Origin: Polyangiaceae bacterium
GTDB lineage: Bacteria; Myxococcota_A; Polyangia; Polyangiales; Polyangiaceae
DNA: 44,598 nucleotides
Assembly (NCBI GenBank): GCA_025937835.1
Contig: JAICQO010000056.1
Coordinates: 1 to 44,598 of the forward strand
Direction of reading: 5' to 3'
Positions within the stretch are counted from its first letter, which is position 1. Each line of letters starts with the position of its first letter. The notes beneath the pieces were generated by a model. The model was not told the origin of the DNA. It did not search any database and worked only from the letters and a program-made list of their open reading frames with translations. Shown here piece after piece: positions 8,077 through 16,565 of this stretch. The position numbers and the translations under genes were made by a program.

Positions 8077-8526
8077 TCAGCCGAGTCCTGGTCTCTTGCG
8101 GATGCCGTAGCGGGCGCCGAGCCAGGCGCAGCCGGCCCCGACGGCCACCAAGAACAGCGTCGCGCCGAGCGCGACGGTCCAGGGCGACAGCGCCCCGGCG
8201 AGCCCAGCCGGCAGCAGCGTGAGCAGCCCGCCGAGCGCGCCACCAAAAAGCCCGTGACGCGCCACGAGCCGCGTCCCGAACCGGCCGGCGATCGCGCCAG
8301 CGCTCCAAGCCGAGACTGCGAACGCCGCGACGAGCGGCAGCGCGCCAGCTCCGCTCCCGGTGCTCGAAGCGAGCCGCGCCCCGACCCAGAGCCCGACAGC
8401 AGACAGCGGCAGGAACAGCGAAAGCGTGAGCGCGCCGCAAATAGCCGTCCAGGCGAGCGGCGAGCGTTCGGCCGCCTCGGCGTCGTCGCCCTGCGGCGTG
8501 TTCAGCACTTTGAGGCGCCGCACCAT
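8077..8526 (-). CDS. Small multi-pass membrane protein, unknown function
   Basis: About 149 residues with four predicted transmembrane helices (near 25-48, 63-82, 92-112 and 116-136) rich in Ala, Gly and Leu, and a basic C-terminus. No family recognised. The start is placed at ATG 8526 because GGAAA lies just upstream. An ATG 45 bases earlier (8571) would overlap the start of the divergent barrel gene. It is divergent from the 8570 gene and lies 57 bases upstream of ccmE on the same strand, so it could be the first gene of the haem string. Confidence 0.6.
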   Translation of the reverse strand: MVRRLKVLNTPQGDDAEAAERSPLAWTAICGALTLSLFLPLSAVGLWVGARLASSTGSGAGALPLVAAFAVSAWSAGAIAGRFGTRLVARHGLFGGALGGLLTLLPAGLAGALSPWTVALGATLFLVAVGAGCAWLGARYGIRKRPGLG

Positions 8527-8569
8527 CGTTTCCGAGCAACTTACCGCGGTCGCGGGCCGAGGGGACGTC

Positions 8570-9160
8570 ATGTTGTTCTTCGACCCGCCGCCGGCCCCCC
8601 TGCTCGAGCCTCCGGAATACCTGCGGCGCAGCCTGGAGGTCGTCTCGAGCGTCGGAGCGGGGGTCGCCGAGGGTCGGGTTCCGTCCGAGACCAGCAGCGT
8701 GGGGAGCGAGCTCGCGCTGTTCGGGTTCTATCGGGTCTCGCCATTTTTCGCGGCGGGCGCCGGTGTGCGCTGGAACGCCTTTCCGGTCTGGCCGAGCGGG
8801 GAGGGCGGCGGAGCTCGCTTCGCCGGCGCGGCGGGCCGCCTGTACTTCCTCGAGAGCGGCGCGTCCGATCCGTACTTCGAGCTCGAAGTCGGGGTGAGCT
8901 CGCTGCGCGTCGGGGACGACGACGTCGGCTCCTCCGCGGATCTCGCCGCTGCGGCGCGCGGCTCGATCGGCGTCGACTTCTACCTGAGCGGTAGCACGCG
9001 GTTCGGGCCGAGCTTCGGATACACGCGCTACCGTTATGGTCGAGTCGAGCACTGCGCTGGCTATCGCTGCCAGAGCCTCGACTCCGGCCGCGGCGATTTG
9101 CCGTCGGGCGTCGTGAGCCTCGGGATAAACTTGACGTTCGGCGCTGGCGACGCACTGTGA
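8570..9160 (+). CDS. Putative outer-membrane beta-barrel protein
   Basis: About 196 residues with alternating hydrophobic and polar strands and aromatic-rich ends (FGFYRVSPFFAAGAG, YFELEVGVSSL, VVSLGINLTFG), typical of small outer-membrane barrels. The final residues after the last strand are GAGDAL rather than an aromatic. Start choice: ATG at 8570 preceded by GAGGGG; a longer reading frame reaches back to 8360 but would overlap the divergent membrane-protein gene. No signal peptide is visible from this start, so localisation is uncertain. The next gene follows after 16 bases and is probably co-transcribed. Confidence 0.6.
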   Translation: MLFFDPPPAPLLEPPEYLRRSLEVVSSVGAGVAEGRVPSETSSVGSELALFGFYRVSPFFAAGAGVRWNAFPVWPSGEGGGARFAGAAGRLYFLESGASDPYFELEVGVSSLRVGDDDVGSSADLAAAARGSIGVDFYLSGSTRFGPSFGYTRYRYGRVEHCAGYRCQSLDSGRGDLPSGVVSLGINLTFGAGDAL

Positions 9161-9176
9161 CGCCGCGCCGGCACCG

Positions 9177-10484
9177 ATGCAGTACCACGACCCCTTCGCC
9201 CTCGATCGCTCGCTCGCCGCTTACGCGCGTCTCGAGCGCAGGTTCCGGGTCGCGCTCGCCGAGGGCACGGCGCGAGATCACGCCTTCGAGGTCTTACCAC
9301 CCGGCTTCTCGAAGGAGCGCCTGCGCGAGCTCCGGCGCGAAACGGGCGATCCGTTCGAGCGAGCAGCCGCGCGCTGGATGGCGCGGTTGCTGCTCGAGCA
9401 CGCGTTGATCGCCGAGCGAAGCGCCGTCGCCCACGCTTACTTCGCTGAGCCGCGGCCGATCGACGAACCGGAGCAAGGCAGATTCAGCGTCCTCGCCCTG
9501 TTCGAGCGCGTGCTGTCGGACGCGCCACGGCGCGCAGGCTGGCTCCGCGCGCTCGCGGCGCAAGGCGATGAAGTGGGCGCGCGTCGCCTCGCATCGTTCG
9601 AGGCGCTCGCGCTGAACGCGCGGGAGCTCGGAGCTGATTCTGCGCTGGCACCGGAGCCCGCGCGGGTCGTGCGCGAAGCCGGTGCTTGGTTCGTCTCGGC
9701 AACGCGTGACGCCGTGCGCGAGCTCGGCATGCGCAGCCTGTCGGAGTGGATCGGGCTCGGCCTGGGCACGGATGCGCTCGGCGATTGGCCCGTGAGCCTC
9801 GGTGCTCCGCGCCTTGGCGAGTGGTTTCGCGAGGGGCGCTTGCTCGACGGTCTGTCACCCGAGCTCGGCGCCGCGCCGCGGATGCTGGGCTCGTCCAGCG
9901 GGTTGCGCGCGCTGTCGCGCTTCGGGAGCGCGGTTCACGACGCTGGGGCGAACCCTCGCCGTCCCTTCGTGATCGCGCGCGATCCGTACACGTTGCGTTC
10001 GCGAAGCTACGGCGCGCTGTTCTCGCTCTTGCCGCTTCACGCGAGCTTCGCCGAGCGCCGGCTAGGCGTCGGGCGCGGCCGCTTCTCCGAGTTTTCACGC
10101 GGGCTCGGCCGCGTGCTGTTGCTTTCGGCGTGCTCGGAGGTCGTGCGCGCGGAGCTCGCGTTCGCTGCGGCGGAGGGCGCGAGCACGTATCGGCGCGCCT
10201 TCGCCGAACAGCTGCCGGAAAGGATGGGCTTCGAGATCCCGCCGCGCCTCGCCGGAGTCGTCTTCGCGAACGAACAGGCGCCGCGCGGGCTCGCGGCCCT
10301 TTTCCAGGCCGTCGAGCGCGACCGCTTCCTCACCGAGCGTCACGACGAGGATTGGTTCCGCAATCCACGCGCCATCGAGGAGCTGCGGGGAGACTTCGAG
10401 AGCGTGCCGGAGACCGAGCCCGACGCCACCGCGCTCCAAAACGGCAGCCGCCGCCTTTCGAAGCTGCTGATCCAGGCAGGGTGA
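9177..10484 (+). CDS. Hypothetical 435-residue protein
   Basis: No family recognised. The protein is mostly helical, rich in Ala, Arg, Glu and Leu, and has no signal peptide, transmembrane helix or HExxH metalloprotease motif. Conserved-looking segments include RPFVIARDPYTLRSRSYGAL and RHDEDWFRNPRAIEELRGDF near the C-terminus. It starts with ATG 16 bases after the barrel gene, suggesting shared transcription. The coding assignment rests on length, continuous codon pattern and tight packing. Confidence 0.7.
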   Translation: MQYHDPFALDRSLAAYARLERRFRVALAEGTARDHAFEVLPPGFSKERLRELRRETGDPFERAAARWMARLLLEHALIAERSAVAHAYFAEPRPIDEPEQGRFSVLALFERVLSDAPRRAGWLRALAAQGDEVGARRLASFEALALNARELGADSALAPEPARVVREAGAWFVSATRDAVRELGMRSLSEWIGLGLGTDALGDWPVSLGAPRLGEWFREGRLLDGLSPELGAAPRMLGSSSGLRALSRFGSAVHDAGANPRRPFVIARDPYTLRSRSYGALFSLLPLHASFAERRLGVGRGRFSEFSRGLGRVLLLSACSEVVRAELAFAAAEGASTYRRAFAEQLPERMGFEIPPRLAGVVFANEQAPRGLAALFQAVERDRFLTERHDEDWFRNPRAIEELRGDFESVPETEPDATALQNGSRRLSKLLIQAG

Positions 10485-10614
10485 CCTCGCGCACGGCGAG
10501 CCGACCCCAGGGCCGGCCTCAAATAAAGTCGCGCTTTCTGTCGATCGGCTACGCCGTGGATCGTCGCCAGATCGAAGCGGGTCGAGGCGGCCCGCCAGAA
10601 CCAGGAGCTCGAAG

Positions 10615-11043
10615 ATGCGCGTGATCGTTTTCGTGAAAGCCACCCCCAACTCGGAAGCCGGAGCCCCGCCCCCCCCGGAGCTCTTCGACCAGATGACCCG
10701 CTACAACGAGGAGCTCGTGAAGGCCGGCGTCATGCTCGGCGGAGACGGACTGCAACCCAGCAAGCGCGGCAAACGCTTGGTCTTCGAAGGCAGCCAGCGA
10801 ACCGTGGTGGACGGCCCGTTCACAGAGACCAAGGAGCTCGTCGCAGGCTTCTGGCTCTGGCAAGTGAAGTCGATGGAAGAAGCCGTCGAGTGGGCGCGCC
10901 GCTGCCCGCACCCCATGCCCGGCGAGACCGGGATCCTGGAGATCCGCCCGGTGTACGAGCTCGACGATTTCGGCGAGGGTCTGACGCCGGAGATCCGCGA
11001 GCGCCAGGACGCGCTGGCGGCGAAGCTGGCAAAGAAAACTTAG
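10615..11043 (+). CDS. YCII/DGPF-domain protein
   Basis: 142-residue protein of the YCII-related (DGPF) family, small ferredoxin-like-fold proteins of unclear biochemical role often found near ECF sigma factors. Visible motifs: MRVIVFVKATPNSEAG at the N-terminus, the eponymous TVVDGPFTETKELVAGFWLW in the middle, and GILEIRPVYELDDF near the C-terminus. An AGGAG (10603-10607) seven bases before the ATG fixes the start. No ECF sigma gene adjoins it here; the nearest is 6 kb away. Confidence 0.88.
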   Translation: MRVIVFVKATPNSEAGAPPPPELFDQMTRYNEELVKAGVMLGGDGLQPSKRGKRLVFEGSQRTVVDGPFTETKELVAGFWLWQVKSMEEAVEWARRCPHPMPGETGILEIRPVYELDDFGEGLTPEIRERQDALAAKLAKKT

Positions 11044-11181
11044 GCGCGCAGCGCCTCGGGCTCGAGGCATGGAGCTTGCTAACCCGACCGGTTCGTGGAA
11101 GCGGGTGATGCAGATCCTCGGGTGGCTCGGCTCTCACGGAGTGCGTGCGAGCCGGCCACCCCTGACAGCCGTGTCGCGGGT

Positions 11182-11721
11182 GTGAAGGGATGGTTGATCC
11201 GAGCGCTGCTGATCGTGGCGGCGCTCGCGTTGATCGCAACCAGCAATCCAGCGCCTTACTCCGATAGCTACGAGACGAGCGTGGCTGCTCCCCACGCCAT
11301 CTTGACTTTGGCTGCCCCGAGCGCGCGCTTCGAGGTGCGAATTCACGCCGAGGATTTGCTCCCGGCGACGGGCGGAGCGCTCGCCCAGGTCCGCGGCAGC
11401 GTCGTCGAGCCCGCGGCAGACTCGAGCTTCGTCCGTGTGACGCTCGATGACGGCTGGCCAACGAGCAGTATGGAGTTCGTGAGCTCGTTTTCGAAGGCGG
11501 CCCAGCCCGTCTTCACCGGTGACTGCCGCGAGCACGATCCCAGCTCTCCGTGCGAGGGCTCGTTCGTGGTCACGTTCGAGCGCTCGAGTGGAGCCGAGCG
11601 AAGCGCGCCCAGCGAAATCGAGTGGAGCATCGACGTCCGCGCGCGGCTCTCCAAGGACGACGGCCCCGATCGGGGACCGTTCCCCCTCCCCTGGCTGGTG
11701 GAGGTGACGCCGCTTGATTGA
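11182..11721 (+). CDS. Secreted or membrane-anchored hypothetical protein
   Basis: About 179 residues from the proposed GTG at 11182, which gives an export signal (a KGWLIR basic start, then a hydrophobic Ala/Leu/Ile core ending near TSNPA). A reading frame open to GTG 11095 would add 29 residues that look non-coding. The mature part is acidic and strand-rich with two cysteines (DCREHDPSSPC). No family recognised. Its 3' end overlaps the next gene by eight bases, and the two products look alike in size and style, possibly diverged paralogues. Confidence 0.6.
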   Translation: MKGWLIRALLIVAALALIATSNPAPYSDSYETSVAAPHAILTLAAPSARFEVRIHAEDLLPATGGALAQVRGSVVEPAADSSFVRVTLDDGWPTSSMEFVSSFSKAAQPVFTGDCREHDPSSPCEGSFVVTFERSSGAERSAPSEIEWSIDVRARLSKDDGPDRGPFPLPWLVEVTPLD

Positions 11722-12322
11722 GCGACGCTTGGCCTTCGCGTTGTGTTGTCTTTTGACCGCGACCGCTTGCGACGGAAAAGTCTGCAGCGGCGACGCGCAG
11801 GACGACACTCGCCTCGAGACGGTGCAAAAAGGCTCGCTGCGGCTGACCGACGCGGGAGAGACGCGCACGATCCGGCTGCGGGCGATTCTGGGTGGCCTTC
11901 CCGAGCTCTGGAGCGATTGGACGCTGCCCGGAGCCAGCGTCGATCTCGAGATCTACCTGCGCTACGAGTCGGCGCCCTTCGGTGGGGACGGCAGGACCGA
12001 GATGCCGTCGTTCACGATCGAGCTGATGCCCCTCGAGCGGAACGGCTTCGCCACGATCCGCACGCCTTCACTGCCGCGGAACCCGTTCGCCACGCGCCGC
12101 GGTTTGTTCGTGCCGTGCGGGCCCGACGAGGACGGCTATTGCTGCCCCTTCGGTGAGGCCGAATGCGTGCTGCCCGTGACGATTCGCGTCGAGCGAGCCG
12201 TAGGCGCGCCGTTTCCTCCGGTCGTCATCGACTGGTACGCGAGCATCGCCGCGCGCGTGAATAGCTGCCCCGAGCCCGACCGCGTCACCCTCGCGCTCGA
12301 ATTCGAGGCGGAGGAGCCGTGA
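11714..12322 (+). CDS. Putative lipoprotein, unknown function
   Basis: 202 residues. The N-terminus RRLAFALCCLLTATAC ends in an ATAC lipobox-like site (Cys19), suggesting a lipid-anchored envelope protein. Further cysteines cluster at CGPDEDGYCCPFGEAEC. Start choice: TTG at 11714, preceded by GAGGTG at 11701, overlapping the previous gene by eight bases. The C-terminal region (VVIDWYASIAARVN) resembles the IEWSIDVRARLS segment of the preceding protein, supporting shared ancestry. The stop overlaps the next GTG as GTGA. No family recognised. Confidence 0.65.
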   Translation: MIERRLAFALCCLLTATACDGKVCSGDAQDDTRLETVQKGSLRLTDAGETRTIRLRAILGGLPELWSDWTLPGASVDLEIYLRYESAPFGGDGRTEMPSFTIELMPLERNGFATIRTPSLPRNPFATRRGLFVPCGPDEDGYCCPFGEAECVLPVTIRVERAVGAPFPPVVIDWYASIAARVNSCPEPDRVTLALEFEAEEP

Positions 12323-13431
12323 CCGAGCGCGCGCCCGGCGCGGGCATGCTCCATCCGCTCGCCGTCGCGAGTCTGCTGACCTTGGTGGTGAACGACCAGA
12401 TCTTGAAGGCCGAGGTGCCCGGGGCGCTGACCGGCAAGCTCTCGGACTTCGCGGGAATGGCGCTCGTGCCGCTGCTCTTACAAGCGGTGTTCGAAGTCGC
12501 TCGTTTCCGGAGCCGCGGGACATACTCGGAAGAAGCCTCGAATCGCGTGCTCGCGGGCGCAGCGCTCGCGACGGCGCTCGGGTTTTCACTGGTGGAGCTC
12601 GTCCCGGCCGGCGAAGCCGTGTATCGCGTGGGGCTCGGGCTCGTGCAGTGGCCGTTCCGCGCCGCGGCTTGCCTGGCATCGAGCGCGCCGCTACCCGCGA
12701 TACGGCCGGTACAGGCGACCTCCGACATCACGGATCTGCTGGCGCTGCCGATGGCGTGGGTCGCCTATCGAGCGGGCCGCGTGCGGAGAAAGCAGGAACG
12801 CGCAGGGCTCGCGACGACGCTGGTTGCCTTGGTCGTCGCCACCTGCGCCTTTCCTACGCGCGCGGCGGCGGCCGAAGGCGATCACGTCCGCGACGGGTTC
12901 TACCTCGGCAGCGAGCTCGGCGGCGGCGTTGCGTACCTGAGCTCGACCGCCAGCATCCACAACGGGTTTCGCCAGCGCATCGACACGACTGCCTTCGGCA
13001 GGGTGTTCCCGTCGTTCCTCTTGGATGCGGGTGGCACGATCGCAAAAGCAAAGCTGGTGATCGGCGGCCGTTTCTCGGCCGTGGCGATCCGCCGAGTTCG
13101 CTACGATTCGAACGGCTCCGAGTTCGTCGATGCCAGCAATGAGCTGCGTTTTTTCAGCCTTCAGGTGCTCGGCCATTACTACCCGGATTTGACGGGCGGG
13201 CTGTATTTCGGCGGCGCGCTCGGCGTCGGCTCGCTGGAGCCCTCGGCACGCTACGCGGAGCACCACGGCGGCTACGCGCTATCGATCGAGGCCGGCTATC
13301 GGGGCTGGGTCAGTCGCAACTGGAGCATCGGCGGGGTGCTGCGCCTGAGCGGTGCCGTTTTCGAAGGGCAACGCTTCGGAGTCACGACGCTGCTCGCACC
13401 GACCTGCGGCGTGACCGTGGCCTGGCACTAG
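12319..13431 (+). CDS. Inner-membrane domain joined to an outer-membrane barrel-like domain
   Basis: 370 residues in two dissimilar parts. Residues 1-150 are multi-pass membrane with HPLAVASLLTLVVNDQILKA and ALTGKLSDFAGMALVPLLL, a pattern I associate with uncharacterised myxobacterial membrane proteins. Residues 155-186 look like a second signal peptide (RRKQERAGL, hydrophobic core, FPTRAAAA). Residues 190-370 look like an outer-membrane barrel (DGFYLGSELGGGVAYL to GVTVAWH). The GTG start overlaps the upstream stop (GTGA) behind GGAGGAG. An internal GTG at 12781 would yield the barrel alone. The stop overlaps that of the convergent gene (CTAG). Confidence 0.65.
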   Translation: MTERAPGAGMLHPLAVASLLTLVVNDQILKAEVPGALTGKLSDFAGMALVPLLLQAVFEVARFRSRGTYSEEASNRVLAGAALATALGFSLVELVPAGEAVYRVGLGLVQWPFRAAACLASSAPLPAIRPVQATSDITDLLALPMAWVAYRAGRVRRKQERAGLATTLVALVVATCAFPTRAAAAEGDHVRDGFYLGSELGGGVAYLSSTASIHNGFRQRIDTTAFGRVFPSFLLDAGGTIAKAKLVIGGRFSAVAIRRVRYDSNGSEFVDASNELRFFSLQVLGHYYPDLTGGLYFGGALGVGSLEPSARYAEHHGGYALSIEAGYRGWVSRNWSIGGVLRLSGAVFEGQRFGVTTLLAPTCGVTVAWH

Positions 13432-14405
13432 AACGTATCACCCGGTCCCGCGTCGAAGCCGGTGCTCTCGAGGTGATAGGTGAAGCCGATCACCAGCGCG
13501 GTCGCGCCGATGTCGCCGAGGGTGCGGCGCGCGCCGATCTCGGCTTCGAACTCGCGAGAGACGTAGGCGAAGCCGAGAGCGCCGGCGTGGGACTCGAGGC
13601 CCTGGTCGTAGCGGTAGCCCGCGCGGACGGAATAGGCCCCGCCGAACAGGGTCTCGATCGCGAGCATGCCGCGCAGCTTGGTGTCGTCGAAGGTCGTGAA
13701 GTCCGCAACCAGATCGGCCTCGATCCCGAACGAGGTGACGCCGTAGCCGATGCCACCCCCGATCGTGGTCGGCATGAAGCCGTGGTCGGGCGCGTTCAGG
13801 TTCGTACCCGTGATGGCCAGAGACAGCTCAGGAATCGGTTTGACCGTCGCACCGGCGTCGAACGACCACTGGCGGACGATCTGTTCGTCGTTGGTTCCCG
13901 AGCTCGCGAGGCTCTGGCCGAGCGGGCCTTGCCCGTTCTGCTGCAGCCACAGGTAACGGCCCCCCAAACCCACGAAAAGCGACTGGGAAAACGGGTAGGC
14001 CATCGCGAACCGCAGATCGGTCCACTGGCGATCGACGCCGTCGGAGTCCTGCGTGTTGTAGGTGACGCCAGCGGCGCCCGCGAGCTCGGAGGACGACAGG
14101 AAGGAGTCGCTGCCGGCCACGCCGTAGCTCTGGCGCTTCGCTTCGGGCCAGATCTGTGCCAACACCCCGAGGTGATAGACTTCACCGACCGCGATGTTGG
14201 CGGGGTTCACGAACAGGGCGCCGATCGAGTTCGACGTCGCCCGTTGAGCGCCCGCGGTCGCAGCGTGACGCGCGGTCTCGATCTCCTCGTAGTTGTAGCC
14301 AACGGTCGGATCGAGGCTGCTCGGATCGGCGCGCGCGTGCGTCGCCAGCAACGCCAACGCACACATTGACGTACTCGCAAGGTACGCGGCGCGCACGCTG
14401 TGCAT
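13428..14405 (-). CDS. Outer-membrane beta-barrel protein
   Basis: About 325 residues from the chosen ATG at 14405, which gives a signal peptide (HSVRAAYLASTSMCALALL, then THARA before DPSS). The reading frame is open to 14522 but the extra 39 residues are Arg/Ser-rich and non-signal-like; GTG 14417 is an alternative. The mature protein has many beta strands with aromatic girdle residues, an early NPANIAVG motif seen in PorV/FadL-like barrels, and ends in GFTYHLESTGFDAGPGDTF. It ends tail to tail with the 12319 gene, sharing CTAG. Confidence 0.75.
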   Translation of the reverse strand: MHSVRAAYLASTSMCALALLATHARADPSSLDPTVGYNYEEIETARHAATAGAQRATSNSIGALFVNPANIAVGEVYHLGVLAQIWPEAKRQSYGVAGSDSFLSSSELAGAAGVTYNTQDSDGVDRQWTDLRFAMAYPFSQSLFVGLGGRYLWLQQNGQGPLGQSLASSGTNDEQIVRQWSFDAGATVKPIPELSLAITGTNLNAPDHGFMPTTIGGGIGYGVTSFGIEADLVADFTTFDDTKLRGMLAIETLFGGAYSVRAGYRYDQGLESHAGALGFAYVSREFEAEIGARRTLGDIGATALVIGFTYHLESTGFDAGPGDTF

Positions 14406-14522
14406 GAAACGTTTCACCCAGCGAGCGCTAGACCGGCTACGCGCGCGCGGACAACTATTCGACGAACTCGAGTGGCCCGTCGTCCGGCCGTTGCCCAGCC
14501 AACGACGCCGGAGCGGCGGCAA

Positions 14523-14576
14523 TGCAACCGGCCGTCCGTGCGTTGCATAGAGTCACCGTGGATGCGCGTTGACTCT
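14523..14576. repeat. Two successive inverted repeats upstream of the barrel gene
   Basis: TGCAAC (14523-14528) pairs with GTTGCA (14542-14547), and AGAGTCA (14549-14555) pairs with TGACTCT (14570-14576). They lie 118-171 bases upstream of the minus-strand barrel start, a distance compatible with operator sites or a leader structure. No family assignment is possible by eye. Confidence 0.4.
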
Positions 14577-15040
14577 TGACGCCACAAACCGCGGAAGTTG
14601 CCGTCGATGAAAAGCAGCGCGCTCGAGCGTCGAATGGAATGTGCTTCGACTCTGCGAAGTTACTGAGCGCGCACGAAAGCCATGCGCTGCAAAACGAAGC
14701 GCGCGCAAATTCGGGTCGCGACGATTCAGCGTCATTTGCGCGGCGGCTGCGTGAGCGCGATCTTTTGATTGAACTTCGGTTTGGGGCGGTGCTAGCTGCC
14801 CCTTCACTGTCGGCGGTCGCGCTCCTCGGGTTCGACCATCCGGCCTGCGGATTCAAGGAACAGGGCTAGATGAGCAGGTCTTCTCCCCAGCCGTAACCAG
14901 GGTCCCAAGCTCCTTCCTGGAGCGTGGAATCCAATACCCGTGAGCATGGCCGAGGTGGTCGGCCAGCTCGCCGAAACCCGACGAAATAGTGAGCCCGAGC
15001 CAGGCACCCGGCCTTTGGGCTGACCATTCGGACACGCAAC

Positions 15041-15060
15041 TGTCCACAGGTTTGTGGACA
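15041..15060. promoter_or_regulatory. Inverted pair of DnaA boxes before dnaA
   Basis: TGTCCACA (15041-15048) and TGTGGACA (15053-15060) form a perfect inverted repeat around GGTT. The right arm with 15061 reads TTGTCCACA on the minus strand, one mismatch from the DnaA box TTATCCACA. The left arm with 15040 reads CTGTCCACA. The pair ends 28 bases before the dnaA start, so DnaA autoregulation or origin function is likely. Confidence 0.7.
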
Positions 15061-15088
15061 ACGTGGGGGCGCTTTCTGTGAGATCGCC

Positions 15089-16549
15089 GTGATCAGTCAA
15101 ACCAGCCAGTACATCCCGCAAGGTCCTTCCGTGAGCGCGCTTAACGAGCGGATCTGGAACGAAGCAGTCGAGGAAACGCGCCGCCGTTCTCCGGCATCCT
15201 TCGAACAATGGTTCTCGAGCGTTCAGTTCGACGAGCTGGACGACGGCGTGCTCACGCTCACTGCCCGTGACGAGTGGGTGCGCGACTGGGTCGTCGCGCA
15301 TTTCCTGCCCGACCTCCTCGCCAATATCGAGCAGAAGCTCGCGGGGGGTGAGACGGGCGAGGCCGAAGCGCTGCGCGTCGAGTGGCGGATTTCGGGCAAC
15401 GTCGAGCGGCCCGTGTGCGAGCGCCGCCAGAGCGTCCGCCCGAAGACGCTCGAGCCGACGCCCCAATCTCGCCGTTCGGAGCGGCCCCTGCCCGGCGGGT
15501 ATTCACGCGCCGCGCTGGCCGCCGCGCTGAACCCGAAGCACACGTTCTCGAACTTCGTGGTCGGGCCGTCGAACGCGCTGGCTCACGCGGCCGCGCTGTC
15601 CTCGGCGGGCGGCAGCCCGGGTTACAACCCGCTCTTCATCGCCGGCGGCACGGGCCTCGGCAAGACGCACCTGATGCATGCGATCGCGCACAAGGTGCTG
15701 GAAGAGCGGCCCGACGCGCGCATCGTCTACGTGTCCGCGGAGCGCTTCACCAACGAGTTCATCGAGGCGCTGCAGCACCACCGCATGGACGAGTTCCGTT
15801 CGCGCTACCGCGCGGACTGCGACCTGTTGTTGGTCGACGACATCCAGTTCTTGGCGGGTCGCGAACAGACGCAGGAGGAGTTCTTCCACACCTTCAACGC
15901 GCTCCACGATGCGGATCGGCCGATCGTGGTCACGAGCGACAAGTATCCCCAGCAGCTGCAGCGCATGCCGGAGCGGCTGGTGTCGCGCTTCACCTCGGGG
16001 CTGGTCGCGGACATCCAGGTGCCGCAGCTCGAGACGCGCGTCGCGATCGTGAAGAAAAAGGCGCAGCTCGAGGGCATCGAGCTGCTCGACCAGGTCGCGG
16101 TTTTGCTCGCGCAGAACGTGCAGAGCAACATCCGGGAGCTCGAGGGCGCGCTGATCCGACTGGCGGCGAAGTCGTCGCTCACCGGGCGCCCGATCGACGA
16201 AGAGTTCGCCCAGGGCGAGCTGTTGCTGGTCGCGCCGCGGCGGGCCAACCTGGTCAGCGTCGAGGACATCCAGCGCGCGGTCTGCCACCACTTCCAGCTC
16301 TCGAACGCGCACCTCATCAGCAAGGATCGCCACAAGAGCGTGGCGTTCGCGCGGCAGGTGGCGATGTACCTGTGCCGGCAGCGGCTCAAGTGCAGCTTCC
16401 CCGAGCTCGGTCGCGCTTTCGGTAACCGCGATCACACCACGGTGATGAGCGCGGTGCGGCGTGTCGAAGAGCTGCGCGCGCGGGACCCTCAGGTCAACGC
16501 GCACCTCGAAGCGATCGAGCAGCGGCTGGCGTCGTCTTCGGAGAGCTAG
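15089..16549 (+). CDS. dnaA: Chromosomal replication initiator DnaA
   Basis: ATP-dependent initiator that binds DnaA boxes and opens the origin. The 486 residues contain domain I (about 18-100, IWNEAVEETRRRSPASFEQW), a short linker, and the AAA+ domain with Walker A GGTGLGKTH (186-194) and Walker B LLLVDDIQFL (246-255). The DNA-binding domain IV carries the signature GRAFGNRDHTTVMSAV (441-456). Start: GTG at 15089; GTG at 15131 would remove 14 poorly conserved residues and is possible. It stands alone: no dnaN, recF or rpmH is visible nearby. Two inverted DnaA boxes sit just upstream. Confidence 0.97.
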   Translation: MISQTSQYIPQGPSVSALNERIWNEAVEETRRRSPASFEQWFSSVQFDELDDGVLTLTARDEWVRDWVVAHFLPDLLANIEQKLAGGETGEAEALRVEWRISGNVERPVCERRQSVRPKTLEPTPQSRRSERPLPGGYSRAALAAALNPKHTFSNFVVGPSNALAHAAALSSAGGSPGYNPLFIAGGTGLGKTHLMHAIAHKVLEERPDARIVYVSAERFTNEFIEALQHHRMDEFRSRYRADCDLLLVDDIQFLAGREQTQEEFFHTFNALHDADRPIVVTSDKYPQQLQRMPERLVSRFTSGLVADIQVPQLETRVAIVKKKAQLEGIELLDQVAVLLAQNVQSNIRELEGALIRLAAKSSLTGRPIDEEFAQGELLLVAPRRANLVSVEDIQRAVCHHFQLSNAHLISKDRHKSVAFARQVAMYLCRQRLKCSFPELGRAFGNRDHTTVMSAVRRVEELRARDPQVNAHLEAIEQRLASSSES

Positions 16550-16565
16550 CTCGGCTCGGTCGGGG

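Larger units (their letters stand above)
14406..15088. other. Long non-coding region between the barrel gene and dnaA
   Basis: This 683-base stretch separates two divergent genes. Reading frames exist on both strands but none has a recognisable product, ribosome binding site or convincing codon pattern. The segment 14580-14870 appears less GC-rich than its neighbours. Structure is concentrated at its ends: nested inverted repeats at 14523-14576 and an inverted pair of DnaA boxes at 15041-15061. Candidate roles are dnaA regulation or part of a chromosomal origin. Confidence 0.55.

Noticed and set aside
10603-11043. YCII gene as partner of the ECF sigma factor
   Set aside because: The family often neighbours ECF sigma genes, but here they are 6 kb apart with many unrelated genes between.
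14576-14869. 97-residue plus-strand frame before dnaA
   Set aside because: No ribosome binding site, no recognisable domain and no signal peptide; the region fits a regulatory or origin segment better.
14804-15466. 220-residue minus-strand frame overlapping the dnaA start
   Set aside because: Antisense to dnaA domain I and to the DnaA boxes; composition is that of a shadow frame.
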